NCBI RefSeq assembly: GCF_004151485.1 | Contig: NZ_SBFF01000002.1 | Coordinates: 1-64,000, forward strand | Direction: 5' to 3' | DNA from: Sphingosinicella sp. CPCC 101087 | GTDB lineage: Bacteria; Pseudomonadota; Alphaproteobacteria; Sphingomonadales; Sphingomonadaceae | DNA length: 64,000 bases | In this document: positions 27,296 through 38,091 of the stretch, piece after piece | Layout: each line of letters begins with the position of its first letter | Numbering within the stretch: the first letter of the stretch is position 1 | Program-made: the position numbers and the translations under genes | The notes under the pieces: model-generated | The model's database searches: none | What the model saw: the letters and a program-made list of their open reading frames with translations, nothing else | Told to the model about the DNA's origin: nothing

Positions 27296-29226
27296 CATCG
27301 CACCATCGGGCCGAGGGCCAGTCTGCAGAGAAGGCTCACCCCGACATACAGCCTGGACTGAAGTATCGGCCCGACATCGATGGATTGCGTGCCGTCGCCG
27401 TTCTGGCGGTCGTCGCCTACCATGCGGGCATCGAAACAGTGAGCGGGGGCTTCGTCGGAGTCGACGTCTTCTTCGTCATCTCGGGTTTCCTCATAGGCTC
27501 GATCATACTCGACGAGGCGCGCGAGGGCCGCTTCTCCCTTTCGCGATTCTACGAACGCCGCATCCGAAGGCTGTTCCCGGCGCTCGTGGTCGTGCTGTTC
27601 GCGACATTCGCGGTCGCCACCGCACACGCCTTGCCGACGGAGCTGGCGCAACTGGGCCGCAGCATGCTGGCCACGCTCTTCTTCGTATCGAACATCTTTT
27701 TCTGGCGGCATTCCGACTATTTCGACGCTCCTGCCGAGACGCAGCCGCTGCTCCATACCTGGTCGCTCGCCATAGAAGAGCAATTCTATCTCTTCATTCC
27801 CATCGCGCTCGTCCTGCTCGTCCGCCACGCACCGCGGCAGCTCAACGCCCTGACCCTTGCCGGAACGCTTATCTCACTCCTGCTCTGCATCTGGGCGACA
27901 CGACACTTTCAGACGGCAAGCTTCTATCTGCTGCCGACACGCGCCTGGGAGCTCTTCCTCGGCATCCTCGTCGCGCTGGGGCTCTTTCCCCGAATGGACA
28001 GCACTCTGATCCGCAACTTCGCGGCGGCGGCCGGGCTGGCGATGGTGGGCGCTGCCGTTTTCCTGTTCACGAGCGAGACGACCTTTCCCGGGGCCAGCGC
28101 CCTGTTGCCGACCATCGGCACGTTTCTGGTCATCGGGGCCGGCCGGTCGGGGCCTACTCTCGTCGGACGCCTGCTTTCGCTGAGGCCCGTCGTCTTCGTC
28201 GGCCTCATTTCCTACTCGCTCTATCTCTGGCACTGGCCGATCCTGGTGTTCCAGCGCAGCGACTCCTTCCTCGTCGAGAGCGCCAGGCCCGAAGTCGGTA
28301 CGGGCGTCGCGATCGCGCTGTCTTTCGTCGTCGCCACCCTTTCCTGGCGCTTCGTCGAGCGGCCATTCCGTTCCAGGGCGAACTTCCGCGCCCCGAAAAT
28401 CTATCGGGTGGCGGCCGGGGCAGGGGCCGTTGCCGCCGCGACCGCATTCGTCGCCGTGGGCACTGGCGGCCTACCGCAGCGCCTGCCCTCCCAGGCGCAG
28501 GCGGTTGCGAGCGTTCTCGCTTATGATCCCGAAGACCAGTATCGGACCGGTCGATGCATGATCTCGTCGGGCTTCGACATCGGCGATTTCGCGGAGGACT
28601 GCCTGGCGAAATCGAGCACCGAGCGCAATTATCTGCTCGTCGGGGACAGCCATGCGGCCCATCTGTGGTACGGGTTGGATGCCGTGCTCTCGGGCGTCAA
28701 CGTCATGCAGGCGACATCATCCGGCTGCCGGCCCTTTGCCGAGGAGCCTGACGCGTTTCCGCGGTGCCGGCAGGTGATGGACCGGGTCTTCGGGGACCGC
28801 CGGACCCTTGTCGGCGTCGACAAGCTCCTCATCGCCGCGCAATGGGGAAAAGACGATGTAGCGAACCTGGCTCGAACCCTCGACTGGGCGCGCGAGCAGG
28901 GCGTCGAGGTCGTGCTGTTCGGGCCGATCGTCCAGTATCGGAGCGCCGTGCCCCGGATCCTCGCGCAGCAGAGGTGGCACGGCCCGTCCGACCTGCTCGG
29001 TCGACAGCGCCTGTCGCACCTGGCCGCGCTCGATCGCCGCCTGGCACGGATCGCCGGGGCCAAGGGTGTGCGCTACGTATCGCTCTGGTCGATGATGTGC
29101 CGACATCCCGGCTGCCTGGCTTACGATCGTGCCGGCAAGCCGCTGCAATTCGACGATGGTCACCTGACGGCGCAAGGATCAATCCTTGTCGCGCGCCTCC
29201 TGGTCGACGAAGGATTGCTGAGTTGA
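27271..29226 (+). CDS. AT3-SGNH O-acyltransferase (OafA/YrhL type)
   Basis: 651 residues. The acyltransferase-3 membrane domain (about 30-380, ten helices) begins YRPDIDGLRAVAVLAVVAYHAG, with the key histidine in YHAG and the RRIRRLFPAL block. A periplasmic SGNH domain (about 430-651) follows, with LVGDSHAAHLW and the late Asp/His motif DDGHLTAQGS. These fused proteins acetylate sugars of O-antigen or exopolysaccharide outside the cytoplasm. I use the GTG at 27271 (AGGA six bases upstream); an ATG two codons later is the alternative. The start lies inside the GT4 gene. Confidence 0.92.
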   Translation: MPMSADRIASHHRAEGQSAEKAHPDIQPGLKYRPDIDGLRAVAVLAVVAYHAGIETVSGGFVGVDVFFVISGFLIGSIILDEAREGRFSLSRFYERRIRRLFPALVVVLFATFAVATAHALPTELAQLGRSMLATLFFVSNIFFWRHSDYFDAPAETQPLLHTWSLAIEEQFYLFIPIALVLLVRHAPRQLNALTLAGTLISLLLCIWATRHFQTASFYLLPTRAWELFLGILVALGLFPRMDSTLIRNFAAAAGLAMVGAAVFLFTSETTFPGASALLPTIGTFLVIGAGRSGPTLVGRLLSLRPVVFVGLISYSLYLWHWPILVFQRSDSFLVESARPEVGTGVAIALSFVVATLSWRFVERPFRSRANFRAPKIYRVAAGAGAVAAATAFVAVGTGGLPQRLPSQAQAVASVLAYDPEDQYRTGRCMISSGFDIGDFAEDCLAKSSTERNYLLVGDSHAAHLWYGLDAVLSGVNVMQATSSGCRPFAEEPDAFPRCRQVMDRVFGDRRTLVGVDKLLIAAQWGKDDVANLARTLDWAREQGVEVVLFGPIVQYRSAVPRILAQQRWHGPSDLLGRQRLSHLAALDRRLARIAGAKGVRYVSLWSMMCRHPGCLAYDRAGKPLQFDDGHLTAQGSILVARLLVDEGLLS

Positions 29227-29951
29227 ACCGCCCACCTCCTGACATCGCGACGTCTTCCGACGGTTATGCCTCCCGCTTTGAAGGCGCTGCCGGAAAATAC
29301 CTTCTCGATGTGCAGGAGCACGGAGTGCTCGCACTGCTCGCGACCGATCCGCCGGATTCCGGATCGACGCTTCTCGACGTGGGGGGCGGGCATGCCCAGC
29401 TGGCGCCCCCCCTTGCGGCCGCCGGCTATTCGGTCACCGTCGCCGGCAGCGATTCGAGCTGTGCGAGGAGGCTGCGGGCCGACGCGCGTGCGGACGCCGT
29501 GGATTTCGTCGCCTGCGACCTCCTGTCCATGCCGTTCGACGAACGGCAATTCGATGTGGTGACGAGCGTGCGCCTCATGTCGCATGTCGAGGATTGGCGG
29601 CGGCTGGTGAGCGAGCTCTGCCGCGTCGCCGACAAGGCGGTGATCATCGATTATCCGGTCTATTCCAGCGTCAACGCGCTGTCGCTGCTCGCATTTCCGA
29701 TCAAACGCCTGATCGAGAAGAACACGCGCACCTACAGGACATTCTTTGCGCGCGAACTTCGATCCGCCTTTGCCGCGCACGGATTTCGGCAAAGGCGCGA
29801 CTGGCGGCAGTTTGTGCTTCCGATGGCTTTGCACAGAGCCCTGCCGCAGCCTCAGCTCGCGCAGAGGATGGAGAAGATGTTCCGCTCCGCCGGCGTGACC
29901 CGGCTGGTCGGCAATCCCGTTCTCGCCCGATTCGACCGAGTGGCACGATGA
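29223..29951 (+). CDS. SAM-dependent class I methyltransferase
   Basis: 242 residues from a TTG that overlaps the previous stop (TTGA). The SAM-binding motif is LLDVGGGHAQLAPPLAAAG (about 45-62), followed by an acidic second strand, VACDLLSMPFDERQFDVVTSV (motif II region) and the strand VIIDYP. It is a small soluble enzyme, most likely methylating a sugar of the glycan; another acceptor cannot be excluded. The next gene begins within its stop (ATGA). Confidence 0.85.
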   Translation: MNRPPPDIATSSDGYASRFEGAAGKYLLDVQEHGVLALLATDPPDSGSTLLDVGGGHAQLAPPLAAAGYSVTVAGSDSSCARRLRADARADAVDFVACDLLSMPFDERQFDVVTSVRLMSHVEDWRRLVSELCRVADKAVIIDYPVYSSVNALSLLAFPIKRLIEKNTRTYRTFFARELRSAFAAHGFRQRRDWRQFVLPMALHRALPQPQLAQRMEKMFRSAGVTRLVGNPVLARFDRVAR

Positions 29952-30940
29952 GCATCGCGCGAACCGTTGCGGTGACGGGCGCCACCGGGTTTACGGGCCA
30001 GGCGCTCGCGAAAAGACTGGCGGCCGACGGGCACCAGGTGCGCGCCTTGGCGCGCGCCGGATCGGTGCTTCCGCCGGAGGCGGGCATCAAGAGGATCGAC
30101 GGGGACCTTCAGGACCCCGAAGCGCTCGCCCGACTGGTGGAGGGCGCCGACACGGTGTTTCACATCGCGGCCATGTATCGGTCGGAAGGCAGCTACGACG
30201 AGTTCCTCGCGGTCAATTATGAGGCGACGCGCGCGCTCGTCGAGGCCAGCCGCCGGGCCAAGGTGCGACGCTTCGTCCATTGCTCGACGATCGGCGTCCA
30301 CGGCAGCGTCGAGCGCAGCCCGGCCGACGAAACCGCCGCCATCAGCCCGCGCGACCCCTATCAGGAGACAAAGGCGCTCGCGGAACGATATTGTTTCGAG
30401 GAGATGGGCCGCGGAGGTCTGGAGATCGTGATCATACGCCCCTGCGCCATCTACGGCCCGGGCGATACGCGCATGCTGAAGATGTTTCGGATGATACGGC
30501 GCGGCCTCTTCTTCTTCGTCGGCGATGGAGCGGCCAACTTCCATCCGGTCTATATCGACGACCTCGTCGACGCTTTCGTGTCGAGCATGGAAACGCCGGA
30601 CGCCGCCGGTGAGGTGTTCATCATCGGAGGGCCCCGCTATCTGCCGTTGCGGGACTATGTCGCCGCCGCCGCACGAGCGCTGGGCCGCAAGCCCCCGAGG
30701 CTGCATCTACCCTACAGGCCCATGAATCTGTTGGCCCGGACCGTCGAGGCGGTGTGCGCTCCGCTCGGGCTCCAGCCCCCGCTGCACAGGCGGCGGCTGA
30801 CGTTCTTCAAGCACAATCGTGCCTTTACGAGCGAGAAGGCCCGGATGAAGCTTGGCTACCGTCCCAAGGTCGACCTGGACGAGGGATTTCGGCGCACGGT
30901 CTCCTGGTATCGGCAGACCGGCCTCTTGCCTCCGCGGTGA
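29948..30940 (+). CDS. NAD-dependent epimerase/dehydratase family protein (extended SDR)
   Basis: 330 residues. The nucleotide-binding motif [18 protein letters not shown] is at the N-terminus, the active-site Ser lies in CSTIGVHG, and the Tyr-x-x-x-Lys pair is in YQETKALAE. Substrate-side blocks [12 protein letters not shown] and [13 protein letters not shown] follow. Extended SDRs of this kind interconvert nucleotide sugars, or in some pathways lipid-linked ones, by epimerisation, dehydration or reduction. It is the last gene of the operon. The tail (about 255-330) resembles the 3-beta-HSD-like subgroup, so a non-nucleotide substrate is possible. Confidence 0.88.
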   Translation: MSIARTVAVTGATGFTGQALAKRLAADGHQVRALARAGSVLPPEAGIKRIDGDLQDPEALARLVEGADTVFHIAAMYRSEGSYDEFLAVNYEATRALVEASRRAKVRRFVHCSTIGVHGSVERSPADETAAISPRDPYQETKALAERYCFEEMGRGGLEIVIIRPCAIYGPGDTRMLKMFRMIRRGLFFFVGDGAANFHPVYIDDLVDAFVSSMETPDAAGEVFIIGGPRYLPLRDYVAAAARALGRKPPRLHLPYRPMNLLARTVEAVCAPLGLQPPLHRRRLTFFKHNRAFTSEKARMKLGYRPKVDLDEGFRRTVSWYRQTGLLPPR

Positions 30941-31068
30941 GGGCGCGGCCGATCGGCTTCGGGATCGACAGCGCGCGGCGCGACGATGCTCGATGCCCCG
31001 CGCCCGCTCGGCACCAGCCGCCTTCCCGCGCGTTCACCGGCCGAATCCAAAAAATGCGGAGACGCGCC

Positions 31069-31719
31069 ATGAGCCGGGTCCTGGTCCTCTATCATTCCAC
31101 CTATGGCCATATCGAGACGATGGCCTATGCCGTGGCCGAGGGCGCGCGCGAGGCGGGCGCCGAAGTCGTGGTCAAGCGGGTGCCGGAGCTGGTCCCCGAA
31201 GAGCTCGCCCGCAAGTCCGGCTACAAGCTCGACCAGCAAGCCCCCATTGCCACCGTGGACGAGCTTGTCGACTATGATGCGATCATCATTGGCGTGGGCA
31301 CGCGCTACGGCCGCATGGCGTCGCAGATGGCGAACTTCCTCGATCAGACCGGCTCGCTCTGGGCGAAGGGCTCGCTCAATGGAAAGGTCGGGTCGGCCTT
31401 CACCTCCACCGCAACCCAGCATGGCGGACAGGAGACGACGCTGATGGCGATCCACACGAACCTTTTCCATCTGGGGCTGGTCGCGGTCGGTCTGCCTTAC
31501 GCCTTCGCCGGGCAGATGACGCTCGACGAGATTACCGGCGGCAGCCCTTATGGGGCGACCACCATCGCCGCCAGCGACGGGTCGCGCCAGCCGAGCGAGA
31601 ATGAGCTGGCCGGCGCCCGCTTCCAGGGCCGGCACGTGGCGGAGATCGCCAACCGCCTGTTCCCGAACGGCGTCGGGAGGGAAGGGGAGAAGGTCGAGGA
31701 GGTCACCTTCGGCAGCTGA
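31069..31719 (+). CDS. wrbA: NAD(P)H:quinone oxidoreductase, type IV (WrbA)
   Basis: 216 residues of flavodoxin-like fold. The FMN phosphate loop [12 protein letters not shown] is at the N-terminus, followed by [40 protein letters not shown] and [11 protein letters not shown], all diagnostic of WrbA. It reduces quinones by two electrons with NAD(P)H and protects against redox cycling. It is slightly longer at the C-terminus than E. coli WrbA (198 residues). The ATG at 31069 has GGAGACG upstream. It stands alone after the glycan operon. Confidence 0.95.
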   Translation: MSRVLVLYHSTYGHIETMAYAVAEGAREAGAEVVVKRVPELVPEELARKSGYKLDQQAPIATVDELVDYDAIIIGVGTRYGRMASQMANFLDQTGSLWAKGSLNGKVGSAFTSTATQHGGQETTLMAIHTNLFHLGLVAVGLPYAFAGQMTLDEITGGSPYGATTIAASDGSRQPSENELAGARFQGRHVAEIANRLFPNGVGREGEKVEEVTFGS

Positions 31720-31805
31720 TCCGTGCGCGTCGCGGCGACGGCCGGCACCTGGGGCTGACTCGGGCCTCGGCTCCGGCTTGGCCGCAAGCGGGGGGCCGCG
31801 ATCGG

Positions 31806-32501
31806 CTAACGCCTGAGCCAGTCCCCCAGCGGCGAGACCAGGGGTGCATGGAGCGACGTGACTACCGCCCAGAATGCCAGGCCGAGGACCAGTGTGGTCC
31901 AGTTCGGCGTCGCGGCGCGCCACGGCACCCGCCCCGAAAGCAAAGCCGCGAAGGGCAGGAAAGAAGTCTTCGCCTGCCAGGCTTTCCAGGCCGGCCCGAG
32001 CAAGCGGCCCTTCTTGCGATCCTGGCCGATCGATCCGGCCACCGCCAGGACGAGAATGCCGACCGCGACGATCAGGTTGCGGGCGCTTCCCGAGAGGGAG
32101 ATGTGGACCAGCGCCCACAGGATGAAGCTCCAGTTCATCGGATGGCGGGTGATCGCGAACACGCCGCACGGCGGCGGGATTTCCTCGGGCCGCGCGCCGG
32201 GATGGGGAAAGGCCGGATTGCGGACCAGCGACCCCGCGAGGAGGAGGCTCGCCGCGAGCATGATCGCCGATGCGATCGGCCACCACCACAAGGGCGCCAC
32301 CCAGGCTGGGCTCGGGTCGGCGGCGGCGCGCCAAGCCAGGATCATCCAGGCGAGGGTGGCAAATGCGACCAGCGAATAAGCCCCGAGAAAGCCGCGCTCG
32401 CCGAGCCGTGCGACCAGGGACCTCCGAAGCGGATGCGACATCAGAAGATGGGTGCCGACGAAGGCGGCCGTCGCCCCAGCGAGGCTGAGGGCCGGGTTCA
32501 T
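31806..32501 (-). CDS. NnrU family membrane protein
   Basis: 231 residues and about six membrane helices. It has the NnrU pattern: an N-terminal FVGTHLLMSHPLRR, central FAITRHPMNWSFILWALVHI with conserved His and Pro, and a KKGRLLGPAWKAW cytoplasmic turn resembling isoprenylcysteine methyltransferase-like proteins. NnrU was first described near nitric-oxide reduction genes; no denitrification gene is nearby, so the role here is open. It lies 16 bases upstream of the end of the amidohydrolase operon on the same strand. Confidence 0.88.
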   Translation of the reverse strand: MNPALSLAGATAAFVGTHLLMSHPLRRSLVARLGERGFLGAYSLVAFATLAWMILAWRAAADPSPAWVAPLWWWPIASAIMLAASLLLAGSLVRNPAFPHPGARPEEIPPPCGVFAITRHPMNWSFILWALVHISLSGSARNLIVAVGILVLAVAGSIGQDRKKGRLLGPAWKAWQAKTSFLPFAALLSGRVPWRAATPNWTTLVLGLAFWAVVTSLHAPLVSPLGDWLRR

Positions 32502-32517
32502 CGCCGGCTGCCCTCGG

Positions 32518-33893
32518 TCACCTGTCGTAGGCGTTCGGAAGCGCGCCTTCCTGCGGCTGGCGGTAGCGGTCGCGGAGCCGGGTCTGCCGGTTCTCCAGAT
32601 TCTGCTGGACGCCGTCGATCCACACCGCCTCGACGCCGGTGGCGAGCTCGAGCGGGTCGCCGTCCCAGATCACCACGTCGCCGCGTCGCCCCGGCCGCAG
32701 CGATCCGATCTCGCCGCCCAGGCCGATCGCCTCGGCCGGCCGCGAACTGATCGCCGCGAACGCCTCGTTCCAGCTGAGGCCGCTATGGCCCGGGACGCGA
32801 CCGATTCCGACGAGATTGCCGGCAAATTGGGTCGAGACGCGGACCTGCCGCGATTCGTCCTCATTGTTCATGCCGATCGCGACCGGGACTCCGGCGGCGA
32901 GCATCCGGCCGATATTGGACTGGGTGGCAGCGAGCTGCTCGAAGCTCGACGGCAAGTCCTGCAGGGCATTGGCGATCACCGGCACTTGCGCGGCGGCGAT
33001 CTGCTCGGCCACGCGCCAGCCTTCGGCGACTCCGACGAGGACCAGGCGCAGCCGCGGGAATTCCTGCTTGAGCGCCAAAGTCTGCAGGATGTCGCTCGCC
33101 CGCTCGACGTGCACGAGCAGCAGCTGCCGTCCCTGCAGGACGGGCACCAAAGCGGCTGCGTCGAACCGGGTCAGCAGCACGTCCTCGGGCCGCCGCGCGT
33201 CCGGCAGGATATAGGGATTTTCCGAAATATCCTCAATCGGCGCGTCGGATTCGCGCGTTTCCCGCGTCGCGCCGCCGCCGATCGGAAGCCTGAGGTCGCG
33301 CGCCTCGCGCAAGGCGTTGCGCAAAAGCACGTGGGCGGAGGCGCGGCTGCCGCCGGCATCCTGCGCTCCCTCCTCGCCCAGCTCGATGAACTGGAAGGCG
33401 CGCGCGCGAGTGATCGGCTGCATGTCCGAACCTAGGTCGATCACCGCACCCTGACCCGCGAAGATGCTGCGCCCCGTTGCCGGGGAGACGATCGCGCGCG
33501 TTACGCCCGCAGCGCGGTTGACCGCGATCGAAACCGCTTGGGGGTTGATCGCCGGGACGACGTCGATCGCTGCGCTGAACGGCGAGTTGGTCGCCTGTAT
33601 GTCATTGGTGGCGTCCACCGCGTCGACCTCGGTAAGGCCGATCCTGGAGAAGCCGGCGACTATGCCCGGCGTCACCCATTTGCCGGTGGCGTCGATCACT
33701 GTTGCTCCTGCCGGCACGGTCACGCCGGCGCCGGCGGCGGCGACGCGGCCGTCGCGGATCACCACGGTGCCTCCGTCGATCGGTTCGGAGCCGTCGCCGA
33801 CGACGACACGCCCGCCGGTGATCGCCACCGTCTGGGCGGCGAGGGGTGCGGAGGCGAGGGCGGCTACGCCAGCCAGGAAATGCGCCAGCGCCT

Positions 33894-33897
<4 letters not shown>
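32518..33897 (-). CDS. amidohydrolase-like protein lacking metal ligands (exported pseudo-enzyme)
   Basis: 459 residues with a signal peptide (cleavage near SAPLAAQ). The amidohydrolase frame is evident: the N-terminal beta-sandwich ITGGRVVVGDG, WVTPGIV, and the C-terminal IGSLRPGRRGDVVIWDGDPLE. Where the next gene upstream has the metal-binding HSH, this one reads AGFSR. The later VHNH pair reads VHVE, and the HSDDPN Asp block reads GMNNED. Catalysis by the usual binuclear site is therefore unlikely, and the protein may partner its paralogue. Its ATG overlaps the paralogue's stop (ATGA). It is the third gene of the POT operon. Confidence 0.85.
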
Positions 33898-35293
<1,396 letters not shown>

Positions 35294-35294
<1 letters not shown>

Positions 35295-36964
35295 CAGGCC
35301 CTCCCAGGCGTCGGCTTGGTTTCCGTTTCCGGATGCATACCGGGCGCGGCTGGCTCTGCAAGCTCGCTTTGGCCGGCAAGGTCATCCTCGTCGCGGAGCG
35401 TCGACAGATGCATCAGTCGCTTCACGAGCGGCGAGATCAGCACGACGAAGATCCCGATCGCGATCGCGATCCAGCCGATCGTCGAATAGACCGACATCGT
35501 CCCTTCCTGCGTCATCGCGCCATGCTCGCCGCCAGTCGCCGCGCCGATCATGCCGGCGACGAAATTGCCTCCGGCGGTGGCGAAGAACCAGGCGCCCATG
35601 ATCAGGCTAGCCAGGTAGCGGGGCGCCAGCCGGTTCATCGCCGAAAGGCCGACCGGCGACAGGCACAGCTCGCCCATCGTGTGGAGCAGGTAGACGAGGA
35701 AGATGAACAGCACAGGCGTGGGATTGCCCATGCCGACCGACATCGCGCCCGCCACCAGCACCAGGAAGCCCGCGCCGAGCTGGATCAGGCCTAGGCCGAA
35801 CTTGGCCGGTGTCGACGGCTCCAGGCCCCGCTTGCCGAGCGCGGTCCACATCCAGGCGAAGAGCGGCGCCAGCAGGATGATGTAGATCGGGTTGATCGAC
35901 TGGAACAGCGACGCCGGGACGCCGGCTCGGTCGACATAGCGGTCGGTGTAGAGGTTGAGCGAGCCGCCGGCCTGCTCGAACAGGCCCCAGAAGAGCGGTT
36001 GCAGGGCGATGAGGAAGATGATCGCGAAGATCCGGTCGCGTGCCTCCGGGTCGAGCTTGAACGCCTGCATCAGCACATAGCCCAGCAAGGCGATGCCCAT
36101 GACGAGCAGCAGTCCTCCGACGACGCTCTGATATTGGATGAGCACCCACATCACCGCGATCGCGACGAGGCCGATGGCGTAGAGCAGCCATTCGAGCTTC
36201 AGGCCGGCCACCGGCCGGCGCAAGGCAGCGGCGTCCGGCGCCTCGCCGCGGCCGAGCAGCAGCGGCTTGCCGATGACGAAGACGATCAGGCCGAGCAGCA
36301 TGCCGACGCCCGCCGCGCCGAAGCCGTACTGCCAGCCCAAAGTCTGGCCGAGATAGCCGGCGAGGATCGTGCCCACCGCCGCGCCGGTGTTAATGCCCAT
36401 GTAGAAGATGGTGTAGGCGCCGTCGCGGCGCACGTCGGTGCGCGGATAGAGCTGTCCGACGATCACCGAGATGTTGGCCTTGAGGAAGCCCGATCCGACG
36501 ATGATGAAGGAAAGCGCCAGCCAGAAGACGTTGATCGTCGCGTCATTCTGGCCGCCCGTGCCTTCGAACGCCATCAGGAAGTGCCCGCAGGTCAGCAGGA
36601 CCGCGCCGAACAGAACCGCCTTGCGCTGGCCGAGATAGCGGTCGGCGAGATAGCCGCCGAGCACCGGCGTGATGTAGACCAGGCTCGTATAGGCGCCGTA
36701 GATGATGTTCGAGGCATCGTCCGCGAACAGCCAGTGCTGCGTCAGGTAGAAGATCAGGAGGGCGCGCATTCCGTAATAGGAGAAGCGCTCCCACATCTCG
36801 GCGAAGAACAGGATGTAGAGGCCCTTGGGGTGGTTCAGCACCTCGGGCTTCGGACGCGTGACCAGATAGGCGCCGGCGATGAGAAATATGGCGAGCACGG
36901 TCGCGGCGATCGCCGCGATCCAATCGCCCTCTGCCCAAAGGGATATGTCCTTGAAGCCGTTCAC
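35294..36964 (-). CDS. POT/PTR2 family proton-coupled peptide transporter
   Basis: 556 residues with about fourteen membrane helices. The proton-coupling ExxER motif is present in EMWERFSYYGMRALLIFYL, along with GGYLADRYLGQRKA and FYMGINTGAAVG. It imports di- and tripeptides with protons. I use the GTG at 36964, where AGAGAGG is well placed; the frame is open upstream but loses family likeness. First gene of a three-gene operon with two amidohydrolase paralogues, it is preceded by 393 bases without a gene. Confidence 0.92.
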
Positions 36965-37357
36965 GCTCACCTCTCTGATCGCTGCTGGTCGCCGCGCGGC
37001 GCTCCGAATGGCGCTGTACCCTAACGCCCTGTCTCGACTTGTGAAGCGGGATTGTTGCCCATCCCGGCTGCTGGAGAGGTGGAAACGGGGTCGAAGGCCA
37101 GCCATCGCGGGTTGAATTTTGCTGTGAGCGGCCGGGGCGGGCGATGGAATCGCGGCCCTGATATTCCTTCCCGAATTCGGCCGGGAAGGATCCCCGTCCG
37201 TCTTTGGCGGGTGGCGGAGCATCGTGAGGTGCCGACTTCTTCGTGGCTTCGATCATCGGGGCCGACTGGACTTCGATGCGTTTATCCTGAAACAGCGTTC
37301 GTCCGGCCATCGGCCCGAACGGTACCGGGCCTGGGGCCGCTCAGCAAAAGGACCGCC
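36965..37357. other. gene-less divergent region (393 bases) with a hairpin
   Basis: This separates the POT operon from the nitroreductase gene. I see no credible gene on either strand. A stem with 9-base arms (TCCTTCCCG at 37165-37173 and its complement at 37182-37190, 8-base loop) lies near the middle, without a T run. It may be an operator or part of a leader for either gene. Confidence 0.5.
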
Positions 37358-37936
37358 ATGTTCAACGACCGATCCTCCACGCTCGACCTGCTCAGGACGC
37401 GGCGCTCCGGCCGGCCGCGCGACTTGGTCGATCCCGGCCCGAGCCCCGACGAGCTGCGCCGGATATTGGAGATCGCGATCCGCTCGCCCGATCATGGCAA
37501 GCTCCATCCGTGGCGTTTCGTGCACGTGCCCCGGTCGCGTCGGGACTCCTTTGCCGCGATGCTGCAGGATGCCTATCGTCTCGGCACGCCCACTCCCGGC
37601 CGGCTGGAGGTGGAGGCTGTCGACCGCTTCGCCCACCAGGCGCCCGAGCTCGTCGTCGCTTTGTCGAGTCCCAAGGACAATGCCAAAATCCCGCTGTGGG
37701 AACAGGAGCTGTCCTGCGGCGCGGCCTGCATGAACCTGATCCTTGCCGCCCATGCCTTCGGCTATGCGGCGGGCTGGGTCACCGGCTGGGCGGCTTATTC
37801 CGACGCCGTTCTGCGCGCCTTCGGCGCTCCGCCGGAGCGCATTGCCGGGTTCATCTTCATCGGGACCCCGGCAATCACGCTCGAGGAGCGGCCGAGGCCC
37901 GAATATGAGGAGGTGGTGAGCGAGTGGCAGCACTGA
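37358..37936 (+). CDS. nitroreductase family protein
   Basis: 192 residues, FMN-dependent nitroreductase fold. N-terminal LLRTRRSGRPRDLVDPGP and ILEIAIRSPDHGKLHPWRF match the FMN-binding start of the family; CGAACMNLILAAHAFGYAAGWVTG and the C-terminal FIFIGTPA are also typical. It resembles the YdjA type, which is small and uses NAD(P)H. The natural substrate is unknown. The ATG at 37358 has AAGGA seven bases upstream; the frame is open far upstream without likeness. Confidence 0.92.
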   Translation: MFNDRSSTLDLLRTRRSGRPRDLVDPGPSPDELRRILEIAIRSPDHGKLHPWRFVHVPRSRRDSFAAMLQDAYRLGTPTPGRLEVEAVDRFAHQAPELVVALSSPKDNAKIPLWEQELSCGAACMNLILAAHAFGYAAGWVTGWAAYSDAVLRAFGAPPERIAGFIFIGTPAITLEERPRPEYEEVVSEWQH

Positions 37937-38091
37937 CGCGCGTCCGACTTACCCGGGGCGCGCTACCCATCTCGCGGCGCGGCGGCCGACGGACTGGCGC
38001 TCATGCGCAACGTTCCGCCGCTCGACCGGCTGTCGTTGCGTGTCGGGAACCAAACTGTATATAGGCCCCCCAATCCCTCGGAACAGTGCGA

